A DNA stretch of 64,000 bases from Rhizodiscina lignyota (GCA_010015805.1 ML978126.1:1178001-1242000); one strand, 5' to 3'. Numbered from the stretch's first letter, positions 11,301-22,900 are shown. Numbers and translations: made by a program. The notes: a model not told the origin generated them from the letters alone.

Positions 11301-12135
11301 CAGAATTTACTAATAACATTCCATGTCAATTTTCTAAAGGACTTGTCTCGTACGTATTGTGCGCAAATGGATTTTTCCGTGGAAAGAACGTGTGCCTGAG
11401 GGCCTTTCTTCGCAAAATTCCACCGGTCAACACTCGGCGACCCATGAGAGGATCTCCCGATTCGTCCGCGCAAGCTGCTGCTGCGCTCAGCAAACTCTCA
11501 TTCTCAGCGAGCTGGATTCGTGCATTCGTGTTGGCTTTTCGACGCGTCGTCATCGTCGGTATTACTGCGATCCGGACAGATCAGGCAGATGTGACTCAGA
11601 TCTTTCTCAGCTCATCCAGTCAGGCTCGCCTCAACGCACAATACTGATCTCCATTTAATCAGATATTGCCTTGGGGAATATAAGCCAGCTACATGTGGTA
11701 CCAACATGGCCATTGTGACTAAGGAAGCGATGATGTAAAGCCCGCATTCCTTCTTCTCCGCGAAAAAGGGCATTAGCTACGAACAGCTCACCACGAATGG
11801 CGGAGAAGCACTGCACCAATGGGGAAGTGACAAATGTGTCCTGACAGTGAACTTTAAAAAGCCCTTCCAGCCGAGTTCCCGTGGGTCTCTTGACTGAGGC
11901 GAATGACCTCCAATTTTCAAATGCTATTGTGATTAATGACTGCCTACCTAATTGTTCAACATTCAATGTGACTTCGAGTGATACCGATCGTGTTCCTCGC
12001 AAGGCGCTGCAAGCCGCCTGTACGCTTCGGCTCGAGGCAGTGTAGTAGTAAGCACATCGCAAGCGGGAAGCTCAGCTCAACTATGTCTTGCTCATTGTGG
12101 TGATGCCGGACCATGGAGACGGGCTCTACAATCCT
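8321..12135. other. Long gene-free stretch upstream of the Msb2-like gene
   Basis: About 3.8 kb without a convincing gene. Several long open frames overlap on both strands at 9200-10420, where the sequence is GC-rich and stops are rare, but none has domain content, a signal peptide or splice-site support. It may hold a long 5' leader and regulatory region for the mucin gene, or non-coding transcripts. I see no tRNA, transposon terminal repeats or long direct repeats. Confidence 0.5.
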
Positions 12136-12411
12136 TCAAATAGGCACATCATTGCGTGAAACTTCAATGGATTTCCGGTTGGTTCTCCGAGAGGTCATTT
12201 CGATAGCAAAGGACCACTTGCGCGTGAATGAGCACACTCCAAAATCAAGCTTGAGGCTGTGAAAGCTTATCTCGAGTATTTGAGTTGGTTCACGATCGTC
12301 GATACATAGGCAGATCTCACTCGCAGATGTGCCCTGCAGCATCGCTTGGAGGTAGAAGCAGAAGACGATAAGCGAGTGAAGGAGACTCATCCTCGTCAGC
12401 GAACTATACAT
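12136..12411 (-). CDS. Possible small secreted protein
   Basis: A 91-codon ATG frame, with a second in-frame ATG at codon 8. The N-terminus is a plausible signal peptide (LLHSLIVFCFYLQAML, then a small-residue stretch GTSAS). The remaining roughly 60 residues have only three cysteines (two in ICLC, one in VCSF) and a basic, Arg/Ser-rich end. It resembles no family I know. The size and signal fit an effector-like small secreted protein, but the odd cysteine number and lack of introns leave a chance open frame as a serious alternative. Confidence 0.25.
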   Translation of the reverse strand: MYSSLTRMSLLHSLIVFCFYLQAMLQGTSASEICLCIDDREPTQILEISFHSLKLDFGVCSFTRKWSFAIEMTSRRTNRKSIEVSRNDVPI

Positions 12412-12797
12412 AGGGTTAGGGTTGGGGGTAAAGGACTACACTCTGTAGCCATATCAATGGACTTGTACAGGATAGCATTCAATGAAGACATTAGTTTCAC
12501 TTGCAATTGCTAATTCCGAGAACCTGGACCATTTTCCCGAGATTGGGGTCGAAATACTGAACTTTGGTAAGACCAGTGACGAATCCTTTGTTTCCTCATC
12601 TGTAACCGGAAACACCAAACACGCCTTCGTTCACTATCCCATGTACACGTCGCAATTCACTTACACATGAGACACATCTCACAACTACGTTTCCGCTCTG
12701 CGACGATGAAGGTCTTCGCGTAAACAATTGAGATCAAGCTGATTACGCAACCGCAGTTATCAAATCGATAACCATCTACGCCTCTTCGATCAACCGC
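12412..12797. other. 5' flank of TDP1
   Basis: Contains a short telomere-like run on the plus strand near 12412-12428 (TAGGGTTAGGGTTGGGGGT) and otherwise only short open frames. The last 100 bases are the presumed promoter and leader of the plus-strand gene at 12798. Confidence 0.45.
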
Positions 12798-14720
12798 ATG
12801 GCTGAAACTCGGCCAAGCAAACGACGTCGAGTCGAGCCTACTAACTGTGACTCATCTACCGAATCTGAAGTTCAGAATGACTCTGATACAGAGTCTGAAG
12901 TGGATCTTGAAGTGAATGAGGCAACTTCCCATTCGAGGCGTTCTTCGCCCTTACGCTCGCTGAACCGAGACATCTCACCACCCGGAGAGTGTACGAGGAG
13001 CACACAAAGTGAACAAAGTTTGACGGAAGTGGAGCAACGAAAATCACACGTCGACGATGATGCCGGCCAAGACCAAGGCGAGTCTGTACATCTACCAACT
13101 GAATACATTCCGTCCCCCATCAGCCTCACACGCATTCGTGATCTCCCGGAAGAATGCAACATAGATACTGTCACTATAGACGACATACTCGGAGATCCAC
13201 TTATCAAAGAAGCATGGATCTTCAACTTTCTTTTCGATATCCCATTCATTATATCCTGTCTAGATTCTGATGTTCGCGACACCGTTCTCGTCAAAATCGT
13301 ACATGGCTTCTGGAAGAATGAGGATAAGGGCACCATCGGAGTGCTCGAAGCAGGTGCTGCAAAGCATCCCAATGTTGAACTGCTCCGGGCCTATATGGCA
13401 GAACAAGAAGGAACTCATCACACCAAGTGTATCATCCTCATCAGGCATGATGATATGGCGCAGGTTGTCATACACACAGCGAACATGATCCGAAGAGACT
13501 GGGCGAATCTTACTCAGGCTGTCTGGCGGTCGCCTCTCCTTCCACTGACTGACGACCAGTGCGCACAGCCCGAGAATGCACCTGTTGGTAGTGGCCACCG
13601 TTTCAAGCGTGACCTGTTGAGCTATCTCCGCACATACGGTTCTCGAACAAAACATCTAACAGAGCAGCTCAAAGAATACGGCTTCTCAAAGGTCAGGGCG
13701 GCACTTGTGGGCAGTTGTCCGGGTCGCCAAACGATTAGTGCGACGAATGCTGCGAATCAGACGGTCTTCGGCTGGCGAGGCCTCAGAGAGATCCTGAAGC
13801 ACATCCCTTCCGCCCCAGTGAAGGAAGACGAGGGACCACCGCAGATTGTCATCCAAATGTCATCAGTCGGAATGCTAGGGAAAGAAGAAAACTGGTTCAC
13901 ACCATTTCTGAATGCCCTTGGGACCACTGGACCGATTGCCGCAAGCACGAATGCGGTCACTCAAGATCATGATTCGCAAGGTCCTACAAGCCCAAGCAAG
14001 CGAACGTACCGTTTCTTCACCTCAAATGGGAATAATGAGACGCGTCCTACCCAGCCGCGCTTCCACATCATCTTCCCCACTGCGGAGGAGATTCGGCAGT
14101 CTCTCGATGGCTACGTTTCAGGAGGGTCCATTCACTGGAAGCTGCAGAACACGCAGCAACAGAACCAGCTGAAATATCTTCGTCCACTATTGCGGCACTG
14201 GGACCCAACCACACCATCTCCCAAAACAGCAACGACACGAAACGGGAATGTGGTTCCACGAGAAGCACTACGTAGGCGTGCAGCACCACATATCAAGACG
14301 TACATCCGTTTCTCTTCCGCCAAGATGGACCGCATTGACTGGGCCATGGTCACGAGCGCCAACCTGTCGAAGCATGCATGGGGAGAGATGGAGAAAGATG
14401 GGGAGAATGGCAGGTATGCCAGGATCTGCAGCTACGAGCTTGGCGTCGTGGTATGGCCTGCGCTCTTCGAAGAGGAGGAAGCAGGTAATGCTCCGAAACC
14501 GGCTGTGATGGTGCCTACATTCGGTACGAATATGCCTGATGGAGGGCATGTCGACCAGAGCGAGGCGGAGGCAGGTTCAAGCAAGGTGATAGTTGGCTTC
14601 AGGATGCCGTATGATCTGCCCCTTGTGCCGTACTCCCCATCAGAGATTCCTTGGTGTGCAGTAGCAAGTCACGACGAGCCAGATTGGAAGGGAGCAACAT
14701 GGGCGGGATACACACGTTGA
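12798..14720 (+). CDS. TDP1: Tyrosyl-DNA phosphodiesterase 1
   Basis: Hydrolyses 3'-phosphotyrosyl bonds, removing stalled topoisomerase I from DNA; nuclear. Intronless, 640 residues. Residues 1-100 are a Ser/Glu-rich, probably disordered leader beginning with a basic PSKRRRVEP nuclear-localisation-like motif. Both catalytic HxK motifs of the phospholipase D superfamily are present: HHTKCIILI near residue 207, and HIKTYIRF with His about 498 and Lys about 500, followed by the conserved MVTSANLSKHAWG. In this family the first His is the nucleophile and the second acts as general acid. ELGVVVWPALF near the C-terminus is also typical. Length is near the family norm. The ATG is the first in frame after upstream stops. 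It converges with the acyl-CoA-binding gene on the other strand. Confidence 0.93.
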   Translation: MAETRPSKRRRVEPTNCDSSTESEVQNDSDTESEVDLEVNEATSHSRRSSPLRSLNRDISPPGECTRSTQSEQSLTEVEQRKSHVDDDAGQDQGESVHLPTEYIPSPISLTRIRDLPEECNIDTVTIDDILGDPLIKEAWIFNFLFDIPFIISCLDSDVRDTVLVKIVHGFWKNEDKGTIGVLEAGAAKHPNVELLRAYMAEQEGTHHTKCIILIRHDDMAQVVIHTANMIRRDWANLTQAVWRSPLLPLTDDQCAQPENAPVGSGHRFKRDLLSYLRTYGSRTKHLTEQLKEYGFSKVRAALVGSCPGRQTISATNAANQTVFGWRGLREILKHIPSAPVKEDEGPPQIVIQMSSVGMLGKEENWFTPFLNALGTTGPIAASTNAVTQDHDSQGPTSPSKRTYRFFTSNGNNETRPTQPRFHIIFPTAEEIRQSLDGYVSGGSIHWKLQNTQQQNQLKYLRPLLRHWDPTTPSPKTATTRNGNVVPREALRRRAAPHIKTYIRFSSAKMDRIDWAMVTSANLSKHAWGEMEKDGENGRYARICSYELGVVVWPALFEEEEAGNAPKPAVMVPTFGTNMPDGGHVDQSEAEAGSSKVIVGFRMPYDLPLVPYSPSEIPWCAVASHDEPDWKGATWAGYTR

Positions 14721-15123
14721 CATGAATGGACGACGGGTCGGAAAAATGGTGGCTGGCAGCATGCTAAGGGTAATAGTATTCGAAGGATACGGCACAATAC
14801 CTCTCGAGATGTGTTACACCGCGTCTTTTCGAAATTCCTCAAGTTCAAGGAGTGACTGGCGGTGAGTGGAGGAGTGGGAAGGGTGGGCTCGAGAACAAAG
14901 AAACCATCGCGCATCTCGTGCACTCTTGTGCGACGTGGGCAATCCATAGGCGAATAGAAGCGCGCTGAGCTTATTCCAATGACATAGGTCCTAGGAATGC
15001 GTAATATCAAATACAGTTTCTGCGTGATTGTGGTCTTGCCGTTATCCAAACATCTCCTTTGCGTCCCATCGTCATTCCCATGCTAACCGATACGTCCATC
15101 TCATTCCGTTCGTGTCCAATCCG
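14721..15123. other. Shared 3' region of TDP1 and the acyl-CoA-binding gene
   Basis: About 400 bases between two convergent stop codons. Nothing resembling a gene is visible; it presumably holds both 3' untranslated regions and polyadenylation signals. Confidence 0.5.
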
Positions 15124-15592
15124 TTACTTGTGCTTTGGCGTGTAGTTTGTCTGATAGTTGAGCTTTGTGGCGAGCTCATTAACCTTCTCGATGTACTTCT
15201 TCTGAGCGTCCGCCTTCGCAGTGCCAGCCTTGACCTCCTCCTGCCAGGCGTTGTACATGTATTTCCTCTGTTGTGCACATCTTTATTAGCGTACGATGTG
15301 CTGAAAGAGCTTCGGAAAGGGTAGATGGTACCTGCATATCAAACATGCCAGGCTTTTTCGCGTCCTCGATCTTGTCACCCTTGCCAATCTTGTAGAGCGC
15401 GTAGAGCTGGGAAGAGAAACTAACGTATTAGCCATATGAACATGGTTCGTCGGATCGGATCTTAGAAGAAGGTAATAGCGTGAATATTGGAGGCAAACTA
15501 ACCTTCAGCTTGTCATCGTTCGAAGGCTCAGAGGACAGTTTCTCCGAGTCATCCTTCGCAGCCAGGAAGTTTTGGTAAAGAGCATCAGGCAT
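15124..15592 (-). CDS. ACB1: Acyl-CoA-binding protein
   Basis: Small cytosolic carrier that binds long-chain acyl-CoA esters and supplies them to lipid synthesis. Three exons, 15503-15592, 15332-15406 and 15124-15267, join in phase 0 to give 102 residues, slightly longer than the canonical 86-92. The conserved core is present in order: DDKLKLYALYKIGKG (helix 2), GMFDMQRKYMYNAW (the KW/A ligand-binding segment) and AQKKYIEKVNEL. Introns are 96 and 64 bases with standard GT-AG ends. The start is MPDALYQNFLAAKDD, typical of this family. The C-terminal YTPKHK extension is a few residues longer than in yeast. Confidence 0.93.
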
Positions 15593-16361
15593 GATTTCGG
15601 TTCTTCAACTGAGGAAATGAGGCTCGATTGTATAGTGTGAATCAAGTTTGAATGAGTTTTATGAAAGTGATGCAGATGGGACGGAAACTGGGAGTAGGAA
15701 GCTTTAAGTCTCTCTCACTGTGGGGCTGGCTTGTCAAAAGGTTGGGGTGATGTCCCGCATGACGCAGTTGCATGTGGACAGTCGGCTCCAGCCAATTTTA
15801 GGCAAGCGCGAGCTTGAAACCACACCCAAGCGCGTGGCGTTTAACGACCAGAAATGTGCAAACTCCGGAAATGCGTTGGTTGAGAAGTTCGATTCTTCTC
15901 CAAGGCTGACATGGTCTTCAGCTTGAAGCGCCCGACTTGAAACTAGAACTGTCTTTGCATCTCGTGTTCCTGTGTTGGTATCGTCTGGTTTGCTACTAAA
16001 TCGACGCAGGCGCTATTGCTCACTTCAAAATATCAGAAAGTGAGACGGATACAACTTGAAGGACACCATTGACGACTTCAGATTACCCGACCTCCAGGAT
16101 GATAATATACCAGACCTGCGGGCAAACTGCAACTCCTAAGCACGAGCAGCTCTTGAACTTCAAGAGAAGCGAGACCATATTTGGAAGCGCTGCTCTGCTT
16201 CCTTTCGAGTGACAAGAGCAGACTTTTGAAAATCTTGTACATTTTATTGGTTATAGGGATTTTATATCATAGCTGTTCAAGGTCTTGAAGGTAGTAGCTA
16301 ACTTCTTGTCATCCTCTAGTTAATTTATTGATTGCTCCATCTTCATCTATGTCGTAAATAA
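15593..16361. other. Intergenic, promoter of the acyl-CoA-binding gene
   Basis: About 770 bases with only short open frames. AT-rich sequence near 16240-16370 is probably the 3' end of the next minus-strand gene. No RNA gene found; a T-arm-like hairpin at 15886-15905 has no matching tRNA arms. Confidence 0.5.
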
Positions 16362-18911
16362 TCAGACTATATATTGAACAGTAGAGAAGACAGCTTTCCC
16401 AAAGCCAGTGATACGCTCACATGCTTTCCAACTTGTCGTACCAGATGACACCTCGACGCATGCGAAGGGGGTCGCACACTTGTCAAATGATGCATTATGG
16501 CATTGCGAGCAGTGCCAAACATTCTCAAAACCCGCCGACAAAGGCTGGGCTGGATCTCCTTCGAACAAGCTCGTGAAATTACCGAAAAGCCACTCATCCA
16601 CGATGTCGTTACCATCCTTTCCGGCGCCAATCAATGCACTCCTCCAAATGTCCAATAGGAGGCCATCCGCAGCGAGACAATTCCGCGACCTTGCGGTGCG
16701 AGAGTATGATTCAGGTCGAGAATCTCGAATGAAGCTGAACGATCTGGGATCTTCATCACCATTTAGGAGAGTGGTGAGGACCTTGCGACAATGATCTCGA
16801 TAAATCGTGCGTCGTTTTCGGATGCAACAGTCGTGCATTGCGCTTGCCAAAATAAAGTCTATTAGATGGCCTCGACCACTTTGCCTGTGTGCATCCATGT
16901 CTGGTTCTAAGGACTCTTCTAATGCGAAGTAACCCTTATGCTTCTGCAGAACAAGAGAGCGCTCCCCGTCAAGCATACCAGATAAGCACAAGGCCTGTAT
17001 CATACGATGACTTTGATCGAGATGCATAACAAAGTCTTCATCTCGGCTAGTCATATAAGCACAGCAGGGTACTCTAGCGACGTCGTTCAACAATGGAGTA
17101 TGAGCATCCGTTTCGAAAATCGACTCAAGAAGCGGCCATTGATGTTGGTGGAGGAGAGAGACGTCGAGAGGAAGGACAGTAGTTCTTCCACCGAGTCGAT
17201 CCCAGAACTGGACACCGATGTCAGGGTCCAGGAAAGGGTCCGATGTAGCGCCATTGACGCAGAGTGTCGCAAGGGTGGAGAGATCATGAACCCTCTTCTT
17301 GTCCGATTCCGCATCCGGAGTGTCTGAATCAATGGCAAATGTGTATTCATAAGCCACCTTTATCAGACTTTCCGAATCCATTGACTTGAAAACGGTAATG
17401 ACCGGGTCAACTCCAAAGAATGATTCGAGCTCATGCAGCCACCACTCGGCATAGCCGACGCGATTGTTCCCAAACGAACGCGCCTTCTTAATCCATTCTA
17501 CTCCCATGGTAGTGGCTACGAGATAGTCCTGGTCCACTGATTTGTGACATTCCATGATGGGCAGGATTCCGGTGGTAGCATCGGTGCCACACTCTATGAG
17601 ATACCTCACTAGCTCAACCGTCTCTTTCTCCAACCGTTTTCCTCCAGAGAAACGTTGGTAGGTGGCATAATGCAACAATGATCTGTCGCTTATGTCAACG
17701 TCAAATGGGCTTGCCTCTCCCTTCAAGAACAATTCCCTCACGGTGTCGATGTCAGCGTTCGAACAAGCCTGAAAGACAGGAGATGATTCCGATATTCTGT
17801 TTTGGCAACGGATGTTCAGCCCAAGGCTAAAACCGCCATAAGGCCCTCGTGCAAGACCAATTTGTACGTCATACGTCGTGAGTCGCCATGGTATATGGAA
17901 AGATACATTTGGGCCGAAGTAATGCTTGACTGGAACATTGCTACTCTTAATCGAGGGCCTCGTGCCGCGGTCAGCGTCGGTCTCTGCGATCCTCAAAAGT
18001 TCACGTAGCATTATATTCTTTGTTTCTGGATCGATCGTGGTCTCCGAGTTTAGGTGGGCCCTGATGATCTGATAGAATCGGAGTTTCTCTGCAGGAGCTT
18101 GCAAATACTCTCCGATCTGTGGGGGCCGAACAATCTCTTGCCCATCCATTGACTGACACGTATTCCAACTTTGCTGGAGGCTATCTTCACGTGAACGATT
18201 TTCTTCGGGAGGAATCAGTGTCGTAATGAGGAAATGTATTTCACTTTATTGCCACAAGTTAGTAATAATCAAATGGCAGATCGAGACTCCAGTATGTATA
18301 AGCCTCTTGAAAGTAGAATGCCACCAACTAAGCAAGTCCATAGACAGTGGATCATGATGACAACATGCCAAGGAAACAGCATATCATGCAGATAGTCTGT
18401 TACCAAGACAGCATGCCATGCAGACAGCAGCATTGAGGATGCGTGTATTTCGAAGCAGAGGAAACAATGAGACAATCAGGAAGACGTACTTTAATACTGC
18501 CGACTGGCCCAGTTCAATCGCAAACGCCAGATCCTGTCGCGTATCCCTTAAGGATTTCACCCTCCTTTCGAGATCCGGAACTTCCAACGCTGATCTGGCT
18601 CGGTTGAGGAATCGCTTGCCCACATTCTGACTCTCCAAGGTGAAAGATCGTACTTTCTCTTCTAGAGGCTTAAGAGCATCCTCGCAACGTACTGCAGCTT
18701 CATGAATTCGCCGTAGGAATTTGTGGTCTCCCGCATATTGACCGAAAACGACCCTGGCTACTTCCAGCTGAGCATTGAGGGACTCAAGTTCGGTTAGAAG
18801 CTTTTGGATATTCTTTGGTGCATTCTTATATGCTTTGATGAGTTTTACTACTGTCTTGGACAGTCCCCAAAGCTCCGAGAATGCGATTGTGGAGCTTATA
18901 GGATCGGGCAT
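16362..18911 (-). CDS. Helo-like N-terminal domain / ankyrin protein
   Basis: Two exons, 18490-18911 and 16362-18243, join in frame to about 767 residues; the acceptor is preceded by a perfect TACTAAC branch site. Residues 1-140 match the fungal Helo-like N-terminal domain found on NLR-like (STAND) and ankyrin proteins: MPDPISSTIAFSELWGLSKT, then a long helical region with IQKLLTELESLNAQLEVAR. Around 295-370 there are one or two degenerate ankyrin repeats (SSPVFQACSNADIDTVRELF, SLLHYATYQ, VRYLIECGTDA). The C-terminal 390 residues are unrecognised, apart from a WHCSQCHNASFDKC cysteine cluster near the end. Members with this N-domain are linked to heterokaryon incompatibility and programmed cell death; that role is inference here. 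Caution: the intron is 246 bases, long for this genome, and the second exon also has its own ATG at 18149, so two separate genes remain possible. Confidence 0.65.
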
Positions 18912-19912
18912 TAGGCAGTATCGAACGTTAAGAATAAGAACGAAAGGAGCACTATAAAGACGATGCGAGAGTTAAACGCGTCTCTAAAGGAAAGGTAAAA
19001 AGAGAGCGAGCGAGAGGCAAACGGAGGAATACATTGCGAGATATCGTTCATCGTCTCATGACACACACCGTGGGTCGAGCAAGTAGGCTGTGAGACCTCC
19101 CAGATGTACGTCTTGATCCATCTCGTCTCAGGCTTTGCCGCTCGGGTTGCTCAAAGCGGCTAACCGCTTTAGCCACCTGCGCGGAGCACCAATCAAGGGA
19201 GACCAGGAAGATATGGCCGCCTCAAATAGAGTTGCAAGGCAGAAGGTGCTTCCAGCACGTCCTGAGGCATTTACCCATTTTCAAGGACTGGAGAGATGGA
19301 ATGTGTGCTGGGAAGAAATCCTTCATAATTAGGCAGACACAATCCTCGAATATGGTGCTATGATGCGCAAAATCGACAGACATCGGGAGGAAATAAGGCA
19401 AATAATAGACTGATTTTAAGAACACTGCAGAAGGACAAGACTGTGCCACATGACATAAAGGAAATCCGCCGAGGCGTAGATGGGTGAAAACCCGCGACCG
19501 GACTTCCGAGCCTCGTATGCTTGGCGGTTGGACGATTGATTCCTAACGAAGCACGATTGAGACCACAAATATGGCCATTTCAAGTGACAGTATCATGACA
19601 TGTCGTTGAAAGTCGTGAGAAGAAGACTGGATAAAGTTTGTTACGCTAATAGAGATATTCGGCCCGATCCGGTCGCAAACGTGACTTCGCGACCGCGACG
19701 AGTCAGTCTACGATAGTCGCGACTCCACCTTTGGAGCCAAGGACGCGTAGATGACCAGTGCAATCAAAACGCTTCTTCAATACACTGAGCATTGCCTTTG
19801 GCGATTTCATTGATCGCTGAGTTCTCGTCAATGAGTGCTCTTAAGCTTGCTCTCTTCTCTGGGCTGCGATAGCGATGATAGTCGCCACCGGTTTGGATCC
19901 GTCCTAGATACC
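18912..19912. other. Divergent promoter region between the Helo-like gene and HRQ1
   Basis: About 1 kb between two divergent starts. It holds a palindrome at 19153-19170 and otherwise only short open frames. An open frame reaches upstream of the HRQ1 ATG to 19835 but starts only with GTG. Confidence 0.5.
19153..19170. promoter_or_regulatory. CGG-N4-CCG palindrome, candidate Zn2Cys6 factor site
   Basis: AAAGCGG and CCGCTTT form perfect seven-base arms around a CTAA centre. Inverted CGG triplets are the classic target of Zn2Cys6 dimers. It lies 242 bases from the Helo-like start and about 740 bases from the HRQ1 start. Confidence 0.3.
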
Positions 19913-22900
19913 ATGGTGAAGCTTCAGGCAGCCACAGTCTCGACACAGATTGTGAGGAAGAGAAAGAGAAAGACACAAGAAGAGAAACAGGTGGAAGCAG
20001 AAGATGTGCAGCATCTCACAGAGGGTGGCAGTGGGACGTCGACGACCACAGTCCCTACGAAGACCCACGATGGAGGCTCGAAACCTCGACGAACGAAGAA
20101 AGCTGCAGATGGGTCGAAACCACCCCTTGCGCGCCGCAACTCGTCCACTGTAGTCGAATCATCAATTCCATGGCCGCCGCATTTCACAAGCCTTGCGCAG
20201 ACGCATCGAGCCTTGAACCTAGTCTATACCTTCTGTTGTACACGGAAGAGCTTCGCGACAACGTTCGATAATATAAAGTCTACTGTGGAGACACACATAA
20301 AGCGAGAGCTGAAGATTGAGGACGTAGCTCAGATCAAAGCACTGGTCCCGAGGGCAATTCACTTTGTCTATGTGGACGAGAAAATGCTGCAGATCAATCT
20401 GATGGGCGGAGAGAGCGGTGTGCAAGGCAAGAATGCAACCGAATTCTTCGTACCGGATGGGCCGCATCAAGATGATGATAACAAGGAGGTGTTGCTATTC
20501 GAATTTGTGGACGAGGATTTGAAGCGGCAGGTCCAGCATGCAAAAACTGGAGAGCCGACGAATGCCACTAGGAAACTAAGGCAGGAAGACGTCAAGATGC
20601 CCATCTTCAGTCAGAAGTCCATGATGAAGCTTATCGAGAAGCGCAATGCGAAATTCACTTCTGCGGTAAATGCATTCTTGAACCAGTGTGCAGAGGACAA
20701 TATAGATCCTGTGGAAAAGCTGCGCGAGGAGTACTTGGAGTTCGTTCCAACGCCATCTGAAAGTCGAGCAAATACGCCTGGTCTAGAGCAGCGAAGGTCG
20801 AAAGTACCTCCGACGATTCCTACAGAGCGAAAGTCAATACCAGACATCATTGGCGAAATAAAAACTCTCGAATGGTATACCGGCCAGATTGTTCCCGATG
20901 GTCATCGAGTCTTTGACCCGCAGCCTCCAATCTACGGTGATTTGCACTTCCAGCTTTCTCAGAACCTCGTCAATGCCCTTTACAATACACGTGGGATTAC
21001 GCAGCTATATTCACATCAGGCTGAAGCGATCAATAACCTCTACGACGGTCACAATGTCATCGTTTCGACATCCACGAGTTCTGGAAAGTCCTTGATCTAC
21101 CAGATTCCTGTCCTTCATGAGCTTGAACGAGATCACAATACGCGAGCCATGTATATTTTCCCTACTAAAGCTCTTGCCCAGGACCAGCGGCGCAGCCTGA
21201 AGGACCTCCTTCGCTTCATGGATGGCCTGCAAGACACTGTGGTTGAGACATTTGACGGTGATACGCCAATGGCAGATCGCAATCACATCAGGGACGAGGC
21301 TCGGATCATCTTCACGAATCCGGATATGCTGCACATCACTATACTACCACAGGAGAACGCATGGAGATCATTCCTACAGAACTTGAAATTCGTAGTCGTA
21401 GATGAGCTGCACGTCTACAACGGCCTGTTCGGTGCGCATGTTGCACTCATAATGCGAAGACTCCGAAGAATATGTGCCGCAGTGGGCAATCGTCACGTCA
21501 AATTCATCTCTTGTTCGGCAACAGTGGCCAATCCAGAGGAACACATGAAGACCATCTTTGGCGTGGACCAAGTCAGAATGACAGACTTTGACGGTTCTCC
21601 GTCAGGAAGGAAGGAGTTTCTTTGCTGGAACACACCTTTCAAAGATCCTGCGGATCCGACGTCTGGCAGAGGAGACGCGATGGCGGAATCGGCCAAGCTC
21701 TTCTGTCAACTTATCCTACGCGGTGTTCGTGTCATTGCCTTTAATAGGATTAGGAAGCAGTGTGAAGTAATGATGGCTGCAGTTAAGCAGGAGCTAATCA
21801 ACTTGGAACGACCTGAGGTGATGGCGAGAGTCATGTCCTACAGAGGTGGCTATACGCCGCAAGACCGCAGGCAGATTGAGAAGGAGATGTTTGATGGCAA
21901 ACTTATGGGCATCGTCGCAACGAGTGCACTGGAGCTTGGTGTTGACATTGGCTCTCTCGATGCTGTGATAACTGCTGGGTTTCCATATACTATCGCCAAT
22001 CTACGGCAGCAGAGCGGACGCGCTGGACGCCGGAACAAAGATTCGCTCTCCGTTCTTGTTGGCGACTGCTTCCCTACCGACCAATACTTCATGCAGAATC
22101 CGGACGAGATCTTCACTAAGCCGAATTCTGAGCTGCAAGTTGATTTGGAGAACCTGCTTGTGCTTGAAGGCCACGTACAATGTGCGGCATATGAGATGCC
22201 AATTCACCCGGAAGACGACAAGAAATATTTCGGTGACCTGTTGCCAACAATAGCGAACGATCGAATGCGGAAGGACGAGGCGGGCTTCTACCACTGCAAC
22301 GAGCGCTTCCTCCCGCGTCCATCAAAGTTTGTGGCCATCCGCGATACGGAGAACGAGCATTTCGCCATTATCGACACCACAAATGGGCGAAATGTCGTAC
22401 TCGAAGAGCTCGAAGCATCCCGAGCCTTCTTCACCGTATACGAAGGCGCAATTTTCATGCATCAAGGCAACACATATCTCATCAAAGAGTTCTCACAAGA
22501 GCGCATGATGGCGAAAGTCGAGTTTGTGAAGGTCGACTGGATCACCCAGCAGCGCGACTACACAGATACGGATCCCGTGGAGACGGAAGCAATTCGCAAG
22601 ATACCAGGTTCGCTATCACGAGCGTTCTATGGACCGATAAAGATCAAGCAGGTCGTATTTGGCTTCTTCAAGGTCGACAGAAAGGGGAGGATCCTCGACG
22701 CCGTGCAGGTCGATAACCCGCCTATTGTCCTGTTCAGCAAGGGCATGTGGCTAGATGTGCCGAAGAGCGCTCTTGAAATCCTGAACGGCAGGAGACTAAA
22801 CGTCGCAGGCGCAATACACGCAGCGGAGCATGCCATATTGAGCCTGATGCCCAACTTCGTTATATCCATGCCTGGAGACGTGCGAACGGAGTGCAAGAAT

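Noticed and set aside
15886-15905. T-arm-like hairpin near GAAGTTCGATTCTTC
   Set aside because: No matching A box, anticodon arm or acceptor stem at tRNA spacing.
19835-19912. N-terminal extension of the HRQ1 frame
   Set aside because: It starts with GTG only; ACCATGG at 19913 is the better start.
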